A stretch of 64,000 bases of DNA, taken from assembly GCF_004001045.1 (NCBI RefSeq), contig NZ_BIMK01000021.1:56053-120052 (forward strand). The letters run 5' to 3'. A program made the translations under genes and the position numbers. Position 1 is the first letter of the stretch, and each line of letters starts with the position of its first letter. The stretch is from Paenibacillus chibensis (GTDB taxonomy: Bacteria; Bacillota; Bacilli; Paenibacillales; Paenibacillaceae). The notes under the pieces were generated by a model. It was not told the origin of the DNA and did not search any database. It saw only the letters and a list, made by a program, of their open reading frames with translations. Below are positions 1 through 9,336 of the stretch, piece by piece.

Positions 1-3000
1 CGTGGCCACGCCAACCGGGCAGGTATCCATTTGGCATACGCGCATCATAATGCAGCCAAGCGCAATCAGCGGCGCGGTTGAGAAGCCGTACTCTTCGGCT
101 CCCAGGAGCGCGGCGACAGCCAGATCGCGGCCGTTCAGCATCTTGCCGTCCGTCTCCAACACGACGCGGTCGCGCAGATTGTTCAGGATCAGCGTTTGAT
201 GCGTTTCGGCCAGCCCCAGCTCCCACGGCATGCCTGCATGCCGGATGGAGCTTTGGGGCGAAGCGCCGGTGCCTCCGTCATAGCCGCTCACCAGAATGAT
301 ATCGGCTCTGCCTTTGGCGACGCCCGCGGCAATCGTGCCTACGCCGACTTCCGATACGAGCTTCACGTTGATATTCGCGCGTGGATTGGCATTTTTCAGA
401 TCATAGATCAGCTCCGCCAAATCCTCGATGGAGTAAATGTCATGATGCGGAGGCGGCGAGATCAGGCCTACGCCCGGCGTAGAGCCGCGAACCTCGGCAA
501 CCCATGGGTACACTTTGCGGCCAGGCAGCTGTCCGCCTTCGCCAGGCTTGGCGCCTTGGGCCATTTTGATCTGGATTTCATCCGCATTGACCAGATAGTT
601 CGACGTCACGCCGAAGCGGCCCGACGCGACCTGTTTGATCGCGCTGCGGCGGGAATCTCCATTGGCATCCGGAATGTAACGCGCCGGATCCTCGCCGCCT
701 TCGCCGGTGTTGCTCTTGCCGCCGATGCGGTTCATCGCGATCGCCAGGCTTTCATGAGCTTCCTTGCTGATCGAACCGAAGGACATGGCCCCGGTTTTGA
801 ACCGGCGCATAATGGACTCGATCGACTCGACCTCTTCGATCGGCACCGCAGGTCCGGCAGCCTTCAGCTTGAGCAGGGAACGGATCGTCATCCGCTGTTC
901 ATTCTCGCCCTGCACCAGCTTGGCGTATTTCTTGTACACCTTGTAATCGCCGGTACGGACAGCCTGCTGCAGCAGATGGATCGTCTGCGGGTTGAACAGA
1001 TGCTCTTCCCCGTCTTTGCGCCATTGATATTCGCCGCCGGAATCCAGCACCTTATCGCTGCCGTCTTTTTCCGTAAAGGCACGGTTGTGATGGGCCAGCG
1101 CTTCGGCTGCCACTTCCGCCAGGCCGATGCCTCCGATGCGGGATGGCGTATTCGTAAAGTATCGATCCACAAACTCCTCTTTCAAGCCGACCGCTTCGAA
1201 AATTTGTGCTCCGCGGTAGGACTGGATCGTGGAAATACCCATTTTGGACAAAATTTTAACGACGCTTTTCGTCGAAGCTTTGATATAGTTTTTGACTGCC
1301 TTCTCATGCGTCACGCCGCGCAGCAGCCCCTGGCGGATCATGTCGTCCAGCGTTTCGAACGCGAGGTACGGATTAACCGCGCTCACGCCGTAGCCGAGCA
1401 GCAGCGCATAGTGATGGACTTCCCGCGGCTCGCCGGATTCAAGCAGGATGCTTACCTTCGTGCGCGTACCCTGGCGGATCAGATGGTGATGCAGGCTGGA
1501 TACGGCCAGCAGCGCCGGGATTGCCGCGTTCTCGCGGTCGACTCCGCGGTCGGAGAGAATCAGGATGTTATGCCCCTTGCGGATGACGCGGTCAGCCGCT
1601 TCGCAAAGCCCTTCGAGCGCCTGACGCAAGCCTTCGGCCCCGTCGGCCGCCGTGAAGAAGATCGGGATCGTCATCGACTTGAAGCCCGGCCGGTGCACAT
1701 GGCGGATTTTCGCAAAATCCTCGTTCGAGAGGATCGGCGTATCCAGACGGATCTGCCGGCAGCTTTCCGGCTCCGGATGGAGCAGGTTCCGCTCCGGTCC
1801 GATCGTCGTGGCGGTCGATGTGATGATCTCCTCGCGGATCGCGTCGATCGGCGGGTTCGTCACCTGCGCGAACATTTGCTTAAAGTAGTTATACAGCCGC
1901 TGCGGCTTATCGGAGAGCACCGCGAGCGGAGCATCGTAGCCCATCGAAGCGAGCGCCTCCATGCCGGTGGACGCCATCGGCTCCAGCACCTTGCGCAGCT
2001 CTTCGAACGTATAGCCGAAGGACAGCTGCAGCTGCGTAACGTTGTCATGCTTCGGATTCGGCAGCTCCGGCGCGTCCGGCAGCTCCTCCAAGTTGATCAG
2101 ATGCTCGTCAAGCCACTCGCGGTAAGGCTGCTCGGAAGCGATCTGCGCTTTGACTTCCTCATCGGAAATAATGCGGCCTTCCTTCGTATCGACAAGCAGC
2201 ATGCGGCCTGGACGAAGACGGTCCTTGTAAAGAACGTTTTCCGGCGCAATGTCGAGCACGCCTGCCTCGGAGGACAGCACGATAAGATCGTCCTTCGTTA
2301 CGTAGTAGCGGGAAGGTCTCAAGCCGTTGCGGTCCAGGATCGCCCCGATCTGCACGCCATCGGTGAATGCCATGGCCGCCGGGCCGTCCCACGGCTCCAT
2401 CAGCGTGCTGTGGTATTCATAGAAGGATTTTTTCGTTTCGCTCATGCCTTCATCGTTGTTCCAAGGCTCCGGCACCATCATCATGGCCACATGAGGCAGG
2501 GACCGTCCGCTCAGATACAGGAATTCGAACGTATTGTCGAACATCGCGGTATCCGAACCGTCCGGATTGATGACCGGCTTCACTTTGTCCAGATCGCTGC
2601 CGAACACGTCGCTCTTGAAGAGGGACTGGCGGGCATGCATCCAGTTGACGTTGCCGCGGAGCGTGTTGATCTCGCCGTTGTGGATCATGAAACGGTACGG
2701 ATGCGCCCGCTCCCAGCTCGGGAAGGTGTTGGTGCTGAAACGGGAGTGAACCAGCGCGATCGCGGTTTCTACCGTCTCATTCTGCAAATCCAGATAGAAC
2801 TGCCCAACTTGGACGGTCGTGAGCATGCCTTTATATACGATCTTCCGACAGGATAAACTGGAAATATAGAAGGTATCCCCTTCCGGCGCTTCGCCGTAGC
2901 GGATGGCCAGTTCGGCGCGTCTGCGGATCATGTACAGCTTGCGCTCGAAGTCCAGATCTTCCTTCAGGTCGGCGCTGCGGCCGATGAAAACCTGACGGAC

Positions 3001-3444
3001 GAACGGCTTGGCTTCCTTCGCCGATTTGCCAAGCATTTCATCATACGTCGGTACATCGCGGAATCCGAGGAACGTCTGTCCCTCCTCTTTAATGATCTGA
3101 ATCAGCCGGCTCTCATGAGCCTCACGAACGGCTTCATCGTGGGAAAGGAACAGCATGCCTGCCCCGTATTGTCCTGCTTCGGGAAGTTCAAAACCTAGTT
3201 TTTGCGCCTCTTCGCTGAAAAAACGATGAGGAATTTGCAGCATAATGCCGGCTCCGTCACCGGAATTAGGCTCACTGCCCTGACCGCCGCGATGCTCCAT
3301 GTTTTCCAGCATCGTCAGCGCCTGGCTTACAATTTCATGGGAAGCCCGCCCCTTGATATGAGCTACAAACCCCATGCCGCATGCATCTTTTTCAAACTGC
3401 GGATCATAAAGTCCCTGTTTAGGGGGAAGTACCGTATGTCTCAT
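1..3444 (-). CDS. gltB: Glutamate synthase large subunit, 3' end outside window
   Basis: Large (alpha) subunit of NADPH-dependent glutamate synthase, which makes two glutamates from glutamine and 2-oxoglutarate. The translation opens MRHTVLPPKQGLYDPQFE, with the class II amidotransferase nucleophile at Cys22 (KDACGMGF), implying a 21-residue propeptide that is cut off. The central and FMN/synthase domains follow, with HRPGFKSM, STIQSYRGAQIFEA, GEGGEDPARY, GSTPGVGLISPPPHHDIYSI and GYDGGTGASPQSS. The frame is open through base 1, giving 1148 of about 1530 codons; the Fe-S cysteines begin at CIMMRVCQMDTCPVG at the edge. The ATG at 3444 has AAAGG about 8 bases upstream. Truncation is by the window edge, not mutation. 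Confidence 0.97.
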   Translation of the reverse strand, partial: MRHTVLPPKQGLYDPQFEKDACGMGFVAHIKGRASHEIVSQALTMLENMEHRGGQGSEPNSGDGAGIMLQIPHRFFSEEAQKLGFELPEAGQYGAGMLFLSHDEAVREAHESRLIQIIKEEGQTFLGFRDVPTYDEMLGKSAKEAKPFVRQVFIGRSADLKEDLDFERKLYMIRRRAELAIRYGEAPEGDTFYISSLSCRKIVYKGMLTTVQVGQFYLDLQNETVETAIALVHSRFSTNTFPSWERAHPYRFMIHNGEINTLRGNVNWMHARQSLFKSDVFGSDLDKVKPVINPDGSDTAMFDNTFEFLYLSGRSLPHVAMMMVPEPWNNDEGMSETKKSFYEYHSTLMEPWDGPAAMAFTDGVQIGAILDRNGLRPSRYYVTKDDLIVLSSEAGVLDIAPENVLYKDRLRPGRMLLVDTKEGRIISDEEVKAQIASEQPYREWLDEHLINLEELPDAPELPNPKHDNVTQLQLSFGYTFEELRKVLEPMASTGMEALASMGYDAPLAVLSDKPQRLYNYFKQMFAQVTNPPIDAIREEIITSTATTIGPERNLLHPEPESCRQIRLDTPILSNEDFAKIRHVHRPGFKSMTIPIFFTAADGAEGLRQALEGLCEAADRVIRKGHNILILSDRGVDRENAAIPALLAVSSLHHHLIRQGTRTKVSILLESGEPREVHHYALLLGYGVSAVNPYLAFETLDDMIRQGLLRGVTHEKAVKNYIKASTKSVVKILSKMGISTIQSYRGAQIFEAVGLKEEFVDRYFTNTPSRIGGIGLAEVAAEALAHHNRAFTEKDGSDKVLDSGGEYQWRKDGEEHLFNPQTIHLLQQAVRTGDYKVYKKYAKLVQGENEQRMTIRSLLKLKAAGPAVPIEEVESIESIMRRFKTGAMSFGSISKEAHESLAIAMNRIGGKSNTGEGGEDPARYIPDANGDSRRSAIKQVASGRFGVTSNYLVNADEIQIKMAQGAKPGEGGQLPGRKVYPWVAEVRGSTPGVGLISPPPHHDIYSIEDLAELIYDLKNANPRANINVKLVSEVGVGTIAAGVAKGRADIILVSGYDGGTGASPQSSIRHAGMPWELGLAETHQTLILNNLRDRVVLETDGKMLNGRDLAVAALLGAEEYGFSTAPLIALGCIMMRVCQMDTCPVGVAT

Positions 3445-3826
3445 GGTAAGCAACCTTTCTATCTTCAGAATGAATATAAATGACTTGAATCCGGGTACAG
3501 CAAACAAAACCGTTGGCTAATGCGACATTGGCTACAAGAACAAAACAGTGACTATTTATTGGGGAATGGGGTAAACGTACAACCGCGGACAACCTTGTTG
3601 CATAGGGGAAAGGTTATTCAAATATCGATATTTATTCAGCAAGAATTGGTTTATTTATTTTAACACCGCCCTAGGGGTTGCGCAATTTAAAGTTTTTATG
3701 ATCCCGATAAATAATGTTTTGCACTGCCGCTTTAAAGGGATTTTGATTAAGTAATTAACATTACGAATAATTATTCATTTTGTGGATGACATTACCTCAT
3801 CTCTTCACGGTATGAAAGCCTAGTCA
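3445..3826. other. Divergent AT-rich intergenic region upstream of gltB
   Basis: About 380 bases separate gltB (leftward) from a small membrane-protein gene (rightward). The sequence is AT-rich and must carry the gltB promoter. I found no convincing TnrA/GlnR box (TGTNA-N7-TNACA); the nearest match, around 3750-3770, misses two positions. No hairpin leader or riboswitch was recognised. Confidence 0.5.
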
Positions 3827-4126
3827 TTGCGTGTAACATTCATTGCAAAAATACGTTATCTATTCAAGAAGTATTTTCGCAAGGAGGGCATCGTTACAAA
3901 GCAGCACGAGACCCAGGCCGTATTAAAAGACTTCGAGGCCGCGGACCAAGAAGTCCCGATCTTTAATGATGTTACCGAGCATTATCACAACATTATAGGC
4001 GTCCCCAACCAAAAGGCCGATTTGCAAACCATGCCGGCGCCGCTGCGCTGGTTCGGTTATTTCTTTTATGGCGCGATGATGGTGTTTGTGATTGCGTTTG
4101 CGGTCGGAATGATTTTTTTCAACTGA
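3827..4126 (+). CDS. Small single-pass membrane protein, start codon uncertain
   Basis: Unrecognised small protein with a charged N-terminal half and one C-terminal membrane segment (WFGYFFYGAMMVFVIAFAVG, then MIFFN). The open frame can begin at TTG 3827, which has no ribosome site. A perfect AAGGAGGG at 3881-3888 sits inside the frame and is followed by ATC GTT ACA AAG, with no standard start. The GTT at 3893 is at the right spacing and differs from GTG by one base, so translation probably begins there (mature product near TKQHETQ) by a non-standard codon, or the base is an error. It is followed by a bidirectional terminator. Function unknown. Confidence 0.6.
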   Translation: MRVTFIAKIRYLFKKYFRKEGIVTKQHETQAVLKDFEAADQEVPIFNDVTEHYHNIIGVPNQKADLQTMPAPLRWFGYFFYGAMMVFVIAFAVGMIFFN

Positions 4127-4171
4127 TGTTCTTCCGCTGACTTTCTGCCCGTTCTTTCCCTGAATATATTG

Positions 4172-4213
4172 AAAAGGGATACCCTGAAGCCAAGGCTTCG
4201 GGGTATCCCTTTG
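4172..4213. terminator. Bidirectional terminator
   Basis: AAAGGGATACCCTGAAGCC pairs with GGCTTCGGGGTATCCCTTT across a short AAG loop. It lies between the convergent small membrane-protein gene and yhgE and can serve both. The T-runs on either side are short. Confidence 0.75.
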
Positions 4214-4220
4214 TTCTGCC

Positions 4221-6578
4221 TTACGCGGTTGCGGAAGGGGCTTGCTGCTGCTGCTCAAGAATGCCTTTATGCGATTTCATCAGGAAGTACGTCAGCGTCA
4301 AGGCCAGGAATACAATGCCCACGACACCGAGCACAGCGGCTTGCTGCCACATCAGCGTGAAGTCTCCGGTCGATACGACCGCTTTGAAGCCCGAGACGCT
4401 GTAGGTCATTGGCAGCAGCGGATTCAGGGCCTTCATCCAGTCCGGAATCAGCTCCAGCGGGAACGTGCCTGCACTCGTCGTCAACTGGAAGATCAGAAGC
4501 ACGATGACCACGAAGCGTCCAGGCTGATCCAGCCAGGTCACGATGGCCTGAATCATGAACATGAACGACAGACTCGTAATAAAGGTAAAGAGATAGAACA
4601 AAGGCACGCTCTGTACGTCCAGCTTCAATCCGTACAGGATGACCAGTGCCGACAGCAAGGACTGCAGCACGCTCATCAGTACGAAGGATAAGGTCCGGCT
4701 GATAAAGCGGTTGAAGCCTGAAGTTCCGAGAACCGAGGTATCCCGCATCGGAATCACAATGGTGGAGATCAATGCGCCCACGAACAATCCAAGCGACAGG
4801 AAGTAAGGCGCAAAGCCTGTTCCGTAGTTCGGCACATGGGAGAACTTCTTCTCTTCGACCTGCACGGGCTCCGCGAACATCTTGAAGTTCTCGTCCCCTG
4901 CCTTCACCTCGCCGGTTTTCTCGGCTGCTTCATTAAGCTTCGAAGCAAGCTCCGTAGAACCGTCCTTCAGCTTGCCAAGCCCTTCGGTCAGCTGACCTGC
5001 GCCGTTATCGAGCTGCTTGGAGCCGTCGGCAAGCGCCGTAACGCCGTCTCCGAGCTGGCTCATACCGCCCTGCAGCTTGCCGCTGCCGTCTGCGATCTGG
5101 GCTGCGCCGCTGGACAGCTGCTTGCTGCCGCTAACCGCTTCGCCCAGCTTCGTGCCGAACAGCTTCATGTTCTCTTCCAGCTTGGACTGCCCGGCATCCA
5201 GCTTGGACGCGCCTTGGAGCAGCTGCTGCTGTCCTTGATGCAGCTGCTCTACGCCGGTCGTCAGCTGTCCTGCGCCCTGACTGAGCTGCGATGCACCTTG
5301 GTGCAGCTGCTGCAGCCCGTCATGCAGGCTGCTGGCACCACCGGACAGCTGCTGCTGCGACTTGTGCAGCTGCGCCGCGCCTTCGCTGAGCTCCTGCTGC
5401 CCTTGATGCAGCTGCTCGCTGCCTTTGGCTACCGCCTGGCTCGCCGCGATCAGCTTCTGCACGGCAGGATTTTGCGCAAGCTCGGGACTCGCCTGCGCCA
5501 ATTGCTGCAGCCCCTGCGCCACGCTTTGAGCGCCTGCTGCGACTTGAGCCCCGCCGGCTTCCGCTGTTTTCATGCTTTCGGCCAGCTTCGCGCTGCCGGC
5601 TTCGGACTGCTTCAAGCCTTCCTGCAGCTTGCCGCTGCCGTCCAGCGTCGAAGCAAGGCCGGTTTGCAGCTTGCCGCTGCCGTCCAACGCGGTCTGCAGT
5701 CCCGCTTTCAATTGGGCGCTGCCCGCTTCAGAAGCCGTCAGTCCTTCTTTCAGTTGCGTCGTGCCTTGGTGTGCGGCTGCAACACCGTCTTCCAGCTGCT
5801 TATGCGCTGCACCCAGCTGACCAAGACCGCCGGCCAGTGTCTGGGAACCCTCTTTCAAGCTCAAGGCACCCTTTTGCAAATCACCGGCTCCGCTGGACAG
5901 CGGCTCGATGCCCTCCTGCAGCTTCACGGTCCCCGCCACCATTTTGGCAAGGTTCTCCTTGATTTTGACGGCTCCTTCATCCAGCTTCGCGGCACCGTCG
6001 GAAAGGTCGGATGCACCGCTGCCGGCTTCGCCAAGACCGCTCGATACCGTTTTGATCTGATCGAACAAGGTTTTGGAATAGGCCTCCGTCACTTTCTCCG
6101 ATACCTTCGCTCTGATTTCCTTTACGGCCGTTCCTCCGATTTGGGAAGCGAGGAAGTTATAGCCCTCATTCGGCTCGAAAATAATTTCGGAAGGCTGCGG
6201 ATGCTCATCCAGAACCGTTGCGGCTTTGGAGGAGAAATCCTCAGGAATGACAATGGTCATGTAATACTTGTTGTCCTTCATCCCCTGTTCGGCTTCTTCC
6301 TTGTTCACGAACGTCCACTTGAAATCGTCGCTTTTCCTTAGCTCCTCCATCAGGTCTTCGCCGACCTGAAGCGACTGGTCTCCGTACTCCGCCCCGGTGT
6401 CCTTGTTGACGACCGCCACGGGCAGCTGGTCCATTTTGCCATAGGGATCCCAGAAGGCCGTCAAAAACAATCCGGCATACATCACCGGTATGAAGAGCAC
6501 GGCTACCATGGATATGAGCAGCTTCCGGTTGCGGACGGTTGCAGCCATGTCCTTGAAAAATACAGATATAGACCTCAT
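4221..6578 (-). CDS. yhgE: YhgE/Pip-family membrane protein
   Basis: 785-residue member of the YhgE/Pip (phage infection protein) family, related to ABC-2-type membrane proteins. An N-terminal membrane helix (about 20-40) is followed by a conserved extracytoplasmic domain. A very long region (about 190-560) repeats L..G..QL..G..KL heptad/undecad units and probably forms an extended coiled rod. Five or so C-terminal membrane helices follow (about 600-770, including LGLFVGALISTIVIPMRDTS). The start ATG has AAGGAGAG upstream. It lies 144 bases downstream of a TetR gene, the arrangement of yhgD-yhgE in Bacillus subtilis. Export or cell-envelope function is inferred; the substrate is unknown. Confidence 0.88.
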   Translation of the reverse strand: MRSISVFFKDMAATVRNRKLLISMVAVLFIPVMYAGLFLTAFWDPYGKMDQLPVAVVNKDTGAEYGDQSLQVGEDLMEELRKSDDFKWTFVNKEEAEQGMKDNKYYMTIVIPEDFSSKAATVLDEHPQPSEIIFEPNEGYNFLASQIGGTAVKEIRAKVSEKVTEAYSKTLFDQIKTVSSGLGEAGSGASDLSDGAAKLDEGAVKIKENLAKMVAGTVKLQEGIEPLSSGAGDLQKGALSLKEGSQTLAGGLGQLGAAHKQLEDGVAAAHQGTTQLKEGLTASEAGSAQLKAGLQTALDGSGKLQTGLASTLDGSGKLQEGLKQSEAGSAKLAESMKTAEAGGAQVAAGAQSVAQGLQQLAQASPELAQNPAVQKLIAASQAVAKGSEQLHQGQQELSEGAAQLHKSQQQLSGGASSLHDGLQQLHQGASQLSQGAGQLTTGVEQLHQGQQQLLQGASKLDAGQSKLEENMKLFGTKLGEAVSGSKQLSSGAAQIADGSGKLQGGMSQLGDGVTALADGSKQLDNGAGQLTEGLGKLKDGSTELASKLNEAAEKTGEVKAGDENFKMFAEPVQVEEKKFSHVPNYGTGFAPYFLSLGLFVGALISTIVIPMRDTSVLGTSGFNRFISRTLSFVLMSVLQSLLSALVILYGLKLDVQSVPLFYLFTFITSLSFMFMIQAIVTWLDQPGRFVVIVLLIFQLTTSAGTFPLELIPDWMKALNPLLPMTYSVSGFKAVVSTGDFTLMWQQAAVLGVVGIVFLALTLTYFLMKSHKGILEQQQQAPSATA

Positions 6579-6618
6579 GAATGTTTCTCTCCTTATCGTT
6601 GCTAATTTCTCTTTGATA

Positions 6619-6643
6619 CCGATTGACCGTTTTGATCAATCGG
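6619..6643. promoter_or_regulatory. Candidate TetR operator upstream of yhgE
   Basis: A perfect 8-base inverted repeat, CCGATTGA-N9-TCAATCGG, lies 41 bases upstream of the yhgE start. TetR regulators bind such dyads and the adjacent gene encodes one. A related TTGACC half-site occurs upstream of the regulator gene itself near 7385-7397. The binding assignment is inference. Confidence 0.5.
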
Positions 6644-6722
6644 CCAGTTTGGGGCTGATAAAAACTTCCTTTTCCGGCAGTCTTCTTTCGACTGCACGTA
6701 CTTGGAAGCCTAGGTTGCCCCT

Positions 6723-7325
6723 CTATTCGGCTGTAGCTGCCGCTTCTGGAAGGCTTGCGAGCCCATCCGCCAGAAACAATCGGATATAATGATGAATTTC
6801 TTCTTTGCCAAGAGGCTCCCGAATCTGATTGAAGTCCGAGGTCAAGGCAATGTACAGCTTGAGCATCACCACGGCCACCACTTGCGGATCACATGGCTTG
6901 ATTTCTCCTTGACCAAGCGCGCAGGCGATTTCCTTTTCCAAATACTCGAGGATAACGCGCTCGATCTGGGCAAGCCCTTCTCTGGCCTTAGGCGTCCCCA
7001 CATCCCGCACCTCCTGGGACAGCTTAATGAAGAGCTCGTGATCATCCCTGAATTCCAGCAGAGCATCCAGCACCCGATAGAGATTATCGAAGAAAGTCTC
7101 CTCCCGCCTGATCTTGCTCTCGGCCAGCTCCTTCATTTCCAGAATGACGCGGTATAAAATTTCATCAAACAGCTCTTCCTTATTCGTGAAAAACGTGTAA
7201 ATGGTCCCTTTGCCCACATTCGCGATTTTCGCCACCTGATCCATCGTCGTCGCCTTATATCCAAACAGGGCAAAAGACTGCGCCGCCGCATGAAGGATTT
7301 CCTTTCGACGATCCACCGCAGGCAT
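6723..7325 (-). CDS. yhgD: TetR/AcrR-family transcriptional regulator
   Basis: 200-residue repressor-type regulator. The N-terminal TetR helix-turn-helix is clear: RRKEILHAAAQSFALFGYKA, then TTMDQVAKIANVGKGTIY and TFFTNKEELF. The C-terminal helical ligand/dimer domain (about 60-195) is diverged, as usual for the family. The start at ATG 7325 (MPAVDRRKE) is chosen because GGAAGGAGGGG lies just upstream; the longer frame to 7394 has no ribosome site. It precedes yhgE in the same direction and probably controls it and itself through TTGACC-containing dyads. The inducer is unknown. Confidence 0.9.
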   Translation of the reverse strand: MPAVDRRKEILHAAAQSFALFGYKATTMDQVAKIANVGKGTIYTFFTNKEELFDEILYRVILEMKELAESKIRREETFFDNLYRVLDALLEFRDDHELFIKLSQEVRDVGTPKAREGLAQIERVILEYLEKEIACALGQGEIKPCDPQVVAVVMLKLYIALTSDFNQIREPLGKEEIHHYIRLFLADGLASLPEAAATAE

Positions 7326-7564
7326 ATCCTTCCCCTCCTTCCTCATTGAGATCGATTGGTGTACATATACTGACCAGATTTCCAATCCGGTCATATGGTC
7401 AATTCATACTTTATCACGTTCCGAATCTGCTGGCAACCCCTCCCAGCCTCTTTTTCAAATTCTTTCTTTTCTTTTTAGGTTCTAAGCCCCGCATTTCATC
7501 ATGATTAGGGAACAGCCGTTTATGGATTTTTACTAACGCCTCCTGTAAGATAGAGGAAGGAAAA

Positions 7565-8734
7565 GTGGGTGAAAACATGCGGAAAAAGAGAGTGCTGCTG
7601 CTGTCCGAGGGCTTCGGCACGGGCCATACCCAAGCAGCATATGCACTGGCGGCCGGGATGAAAAGACTTGACCCCCATCTGCAGTGCCGTGTTATTGAGC
7701 TCGGTAAATTTTTAAATCCGACGGTGGGTCCCTTAATTCTGTCGGCATACCGCAAAACGGTGAGCAGCAGCCCCAAGCTGGTCGGGATGCTCTACCGCAA
7801 GCAATATAACAAATCGCTCAACCGGCTGGCTAAGCTTGCTTTGCACCGCATTTTTTATACGCAGGCTGCCCAAGTCGTTAAACAGCTTAAACCGGATCTC
7901 ATCATATGTACTCATCCTTTTCCCAACGCCGTGATTTCCCGGTTGAAACGGCAGGGCATCGATGTGCCGCTGATCACGCTGATCACAGACTATGATGTCC
8001 ATGCCACGTGGGTGAATAAGGAAGTTAATCAATATCTCGTATCCACACCCCAAGTCAAAAACTTATTGCTCCGCCGAAGCGTACCGGCTTCCTCCATTCA
8101 GGTAACCGGCATTCCGGTTCATCCGAATTTTTGGGAAAAGGCGGACAAAGAGCAGCTCATCCAGGAGCTCGGGCTGAAGCGAATGCCTACGATCCTGATC
8201 ATGAGTGGAGGCTGGGGCGTTTCGTTTAACAAAGAAATGTTAAAACTGGTGATTTCGTGGGCGGATCAGATCCAGCTTATTTTCTGCACAGGCAGCAACG
8301 CCAAGCTTTTGCAGAAGATGAAAAGCACCCCACTGCTGGTCCATCCGCACATTCATCTGCTCGGCTATACGAAGGAAATTCATAAATGGATGGATGTGTC
8401 CGATCTGCTCATTACCAAGCCCGGCGGCATGACCTGCACCGAAGGCCTCGCCAAGGGCATCCCGATGCTTTTCTATGAGGTCATTCCCGGCCAGGAAGAA
8501 GAGAACGGGCAATATTTCGTGGAGACGGGCAGCGCGGAGATGATTCATTCCCCTTCAACGCTGCGGCATTGGCATCACCGGTTGATTCATGAATACGAGC
8601 AAGTGGAACAGAGCAGAATGCTGGCATCCGATCGGCACGGGCCGGGCAGAGAGCCCTTTTACTGCGCCCAGCAGGTGCTGGCATGGCTGGAACAGGAACC
8701 TCCCCGGACTTCGGCGGAGCCTGCAGGCAACTAG
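7565..8734 (+). CDS. UgtP/MGDG synthase-like glycosyltransferase
   Basis: 389-residue GT-B fold glycosyltransferase of the monogalactosyldiacylglycerol synthase/UgtP group, which add sugars to diacylglycerol at the inner face of the membrane. The N-terminal MGDG-synthase domain shows LLLSEGFGTGHTQAAYALA and then ICTHPFPNAVISRL and LITDYDVHATWV. The C-terminal nucleotide-sugar domain has LIMSGGWG and LLITKPGGMTCTEGLAKG, the GT28 donor-binding motif. GTG 7565 follows AGGAAGG by 4 bases; ATG 7577 is an alternative start. It stands alone, facing away from yhgD, and ends at a strong terminator. The acceptor lipid is inferred from family. Confidence 0.85.
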   Translation: MGENMRKKRVLLLSEGFGTGHTQAAYALAAGMKRLDPHLQCRVIELGKFLNPTVGPLILSAYRKTVSSSPKLVGMLYRKQYNKSLNRLAKLALHRIFYTQAAQVVKQLKPDLIICTHPFPNAVISRLKRQGIDVPLITLITDYDVHATWVNKEVNQYLVSTPQVKNLLLRRSVPASSIQVTGIPVHPNFWEKADKEQLIQELGLKRMPTILIMSGGWGVSFNKEMLKLVISWADQIQLIFCTGSNAKLLQKMKSTPLLVHPHIHLLGYTKEIHKWMDVSDLLITKPGGMTCTEGLAKGIPMLFYEVIPGQEEENGQYFVETGSAEMIHSPSTLRHWHHRLIHEYEQVEQSRMLASDRHGPGREPFYCAQQVLAWLEQEPPRTSAEPAGN

Positions 8735-8750
8735 GCCCCCCGATACGCCA

Positions 8751-8789
8751 AAACAGCTTCCCCCTATCCCGGGGGAAGCTGTTTTTTTA
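8751..8789. terminator. Strong terminator overlapping the end of the opposite gene
   Basis: AAACAGCTTCCCCC pairs with GGGGGAAGCTGTT, followed by seven Ts on the plus strand. The stop codon of the convergent ferritin-like gene lies in the loop, so the stem is partly coding on the minus strand. Confidence 0.88.
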
Positions 8790-9252
8790 TCACGCCGATG
8801 AGCCCTTTGCCTTTGGCCATGTCGCTATTCTCAAGTATATAGCTGCTGTACATGAATTGCTGCCGCAACGCCCACCTGCTCTCACCGATCATGGCACGCT
8901 GCATCATCTGGCGCAGCTCGGGATCCTGCACGCCATCCAGCAGCTCCGCATAGAGATCGGAAGCATCCAGCGCGTCCATAATCGAAGCTTTAAGCCCGGA
9001 TACGTAATCCCTCGGCGGCTCGACCTTGCTGAACACCGGATAACAGGCCGTCTGATGATAATACAGGCGCGTCCAGTTCGCAAGGCGTTCCTTTTGCTTG
9101 ACCTCCATATGCCTGATAAAATAAGGCCGGTGTTCCGGAGGCGCAAGCTGCAAAAGACGCTGCGCATAGATCAGGGACCGATACTCCGCCTGAATGACAT
9201 ACTGCAGTTCCTGAACGGCAATGAGGCCGCTCCCGCTATTCCGGTACTTCAC
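8764..9252 (-). CDS. Ferritin-like small helical protein
   Basis: 162-residue, almost entirely helical protein. Acidic/His residues spaced along four predicted helices (AVQELQYVIQAEYRSLIYAQ; HMEVKQKERLANW; DLYAELLDGV; AMIGESRWALRQQF) suggest a ferritin-like four-helix bundle, but no diagnostic diiron motif was verified. A GTG start at 9252 is supported by GGAAGGTGAG upstream. It lies 84 bases downstream of the UPF0173 gene, probably co-transcribed. The last codons and stop fall inside the terminator of the convergent gene. Function unknown; the fold assignment is tentative. Confidence 0.75.
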   Translation of the reverse strand: MKYRNSGSGLIAVQELQYVIQAEYRSLIYAQRLLQLAPPEHRPYFIRHMEVKQKERLANWTRLYYHQTACYPVFSKVEPPRDYVSGLKASIMDALDASDLYAELLDGVQDPELRQMMQRAMIGESRWALRQQFMYSSYILENSDMAKGKGLIGVIKKQLPPG

Positions 9253-9336
9253 CGCACTCTCACCTTCCCTGTAGGCCTATTCCTTCACAATATATGCCTA
9301 GAGCCGAATGTGGTGAATGCCGGCTTGCGGGATGCT

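Noticed and set aside
196..2856. 886-codon open frame on the plus strand
   Set aside because: It is antisense to gltB, whose full motif series is on the minus strand. The frame is Arg/His/Asp-rich low-complexity translation with no recognisable domain.
3740..3775. TnrA/GlnR-like box upstream of gltB
   Set aside because: TGTTA-N7-AATCA has two mismatches in the right half of TGTNA-N7-TNACA; too weak to call.
4836..6341. 501-codon Leu-rich plus-strand frame
   Set aside because: Antisense of the repetitive L..G..Q rod of YhgE, which explains both the Leu-richness and the lack of stops.
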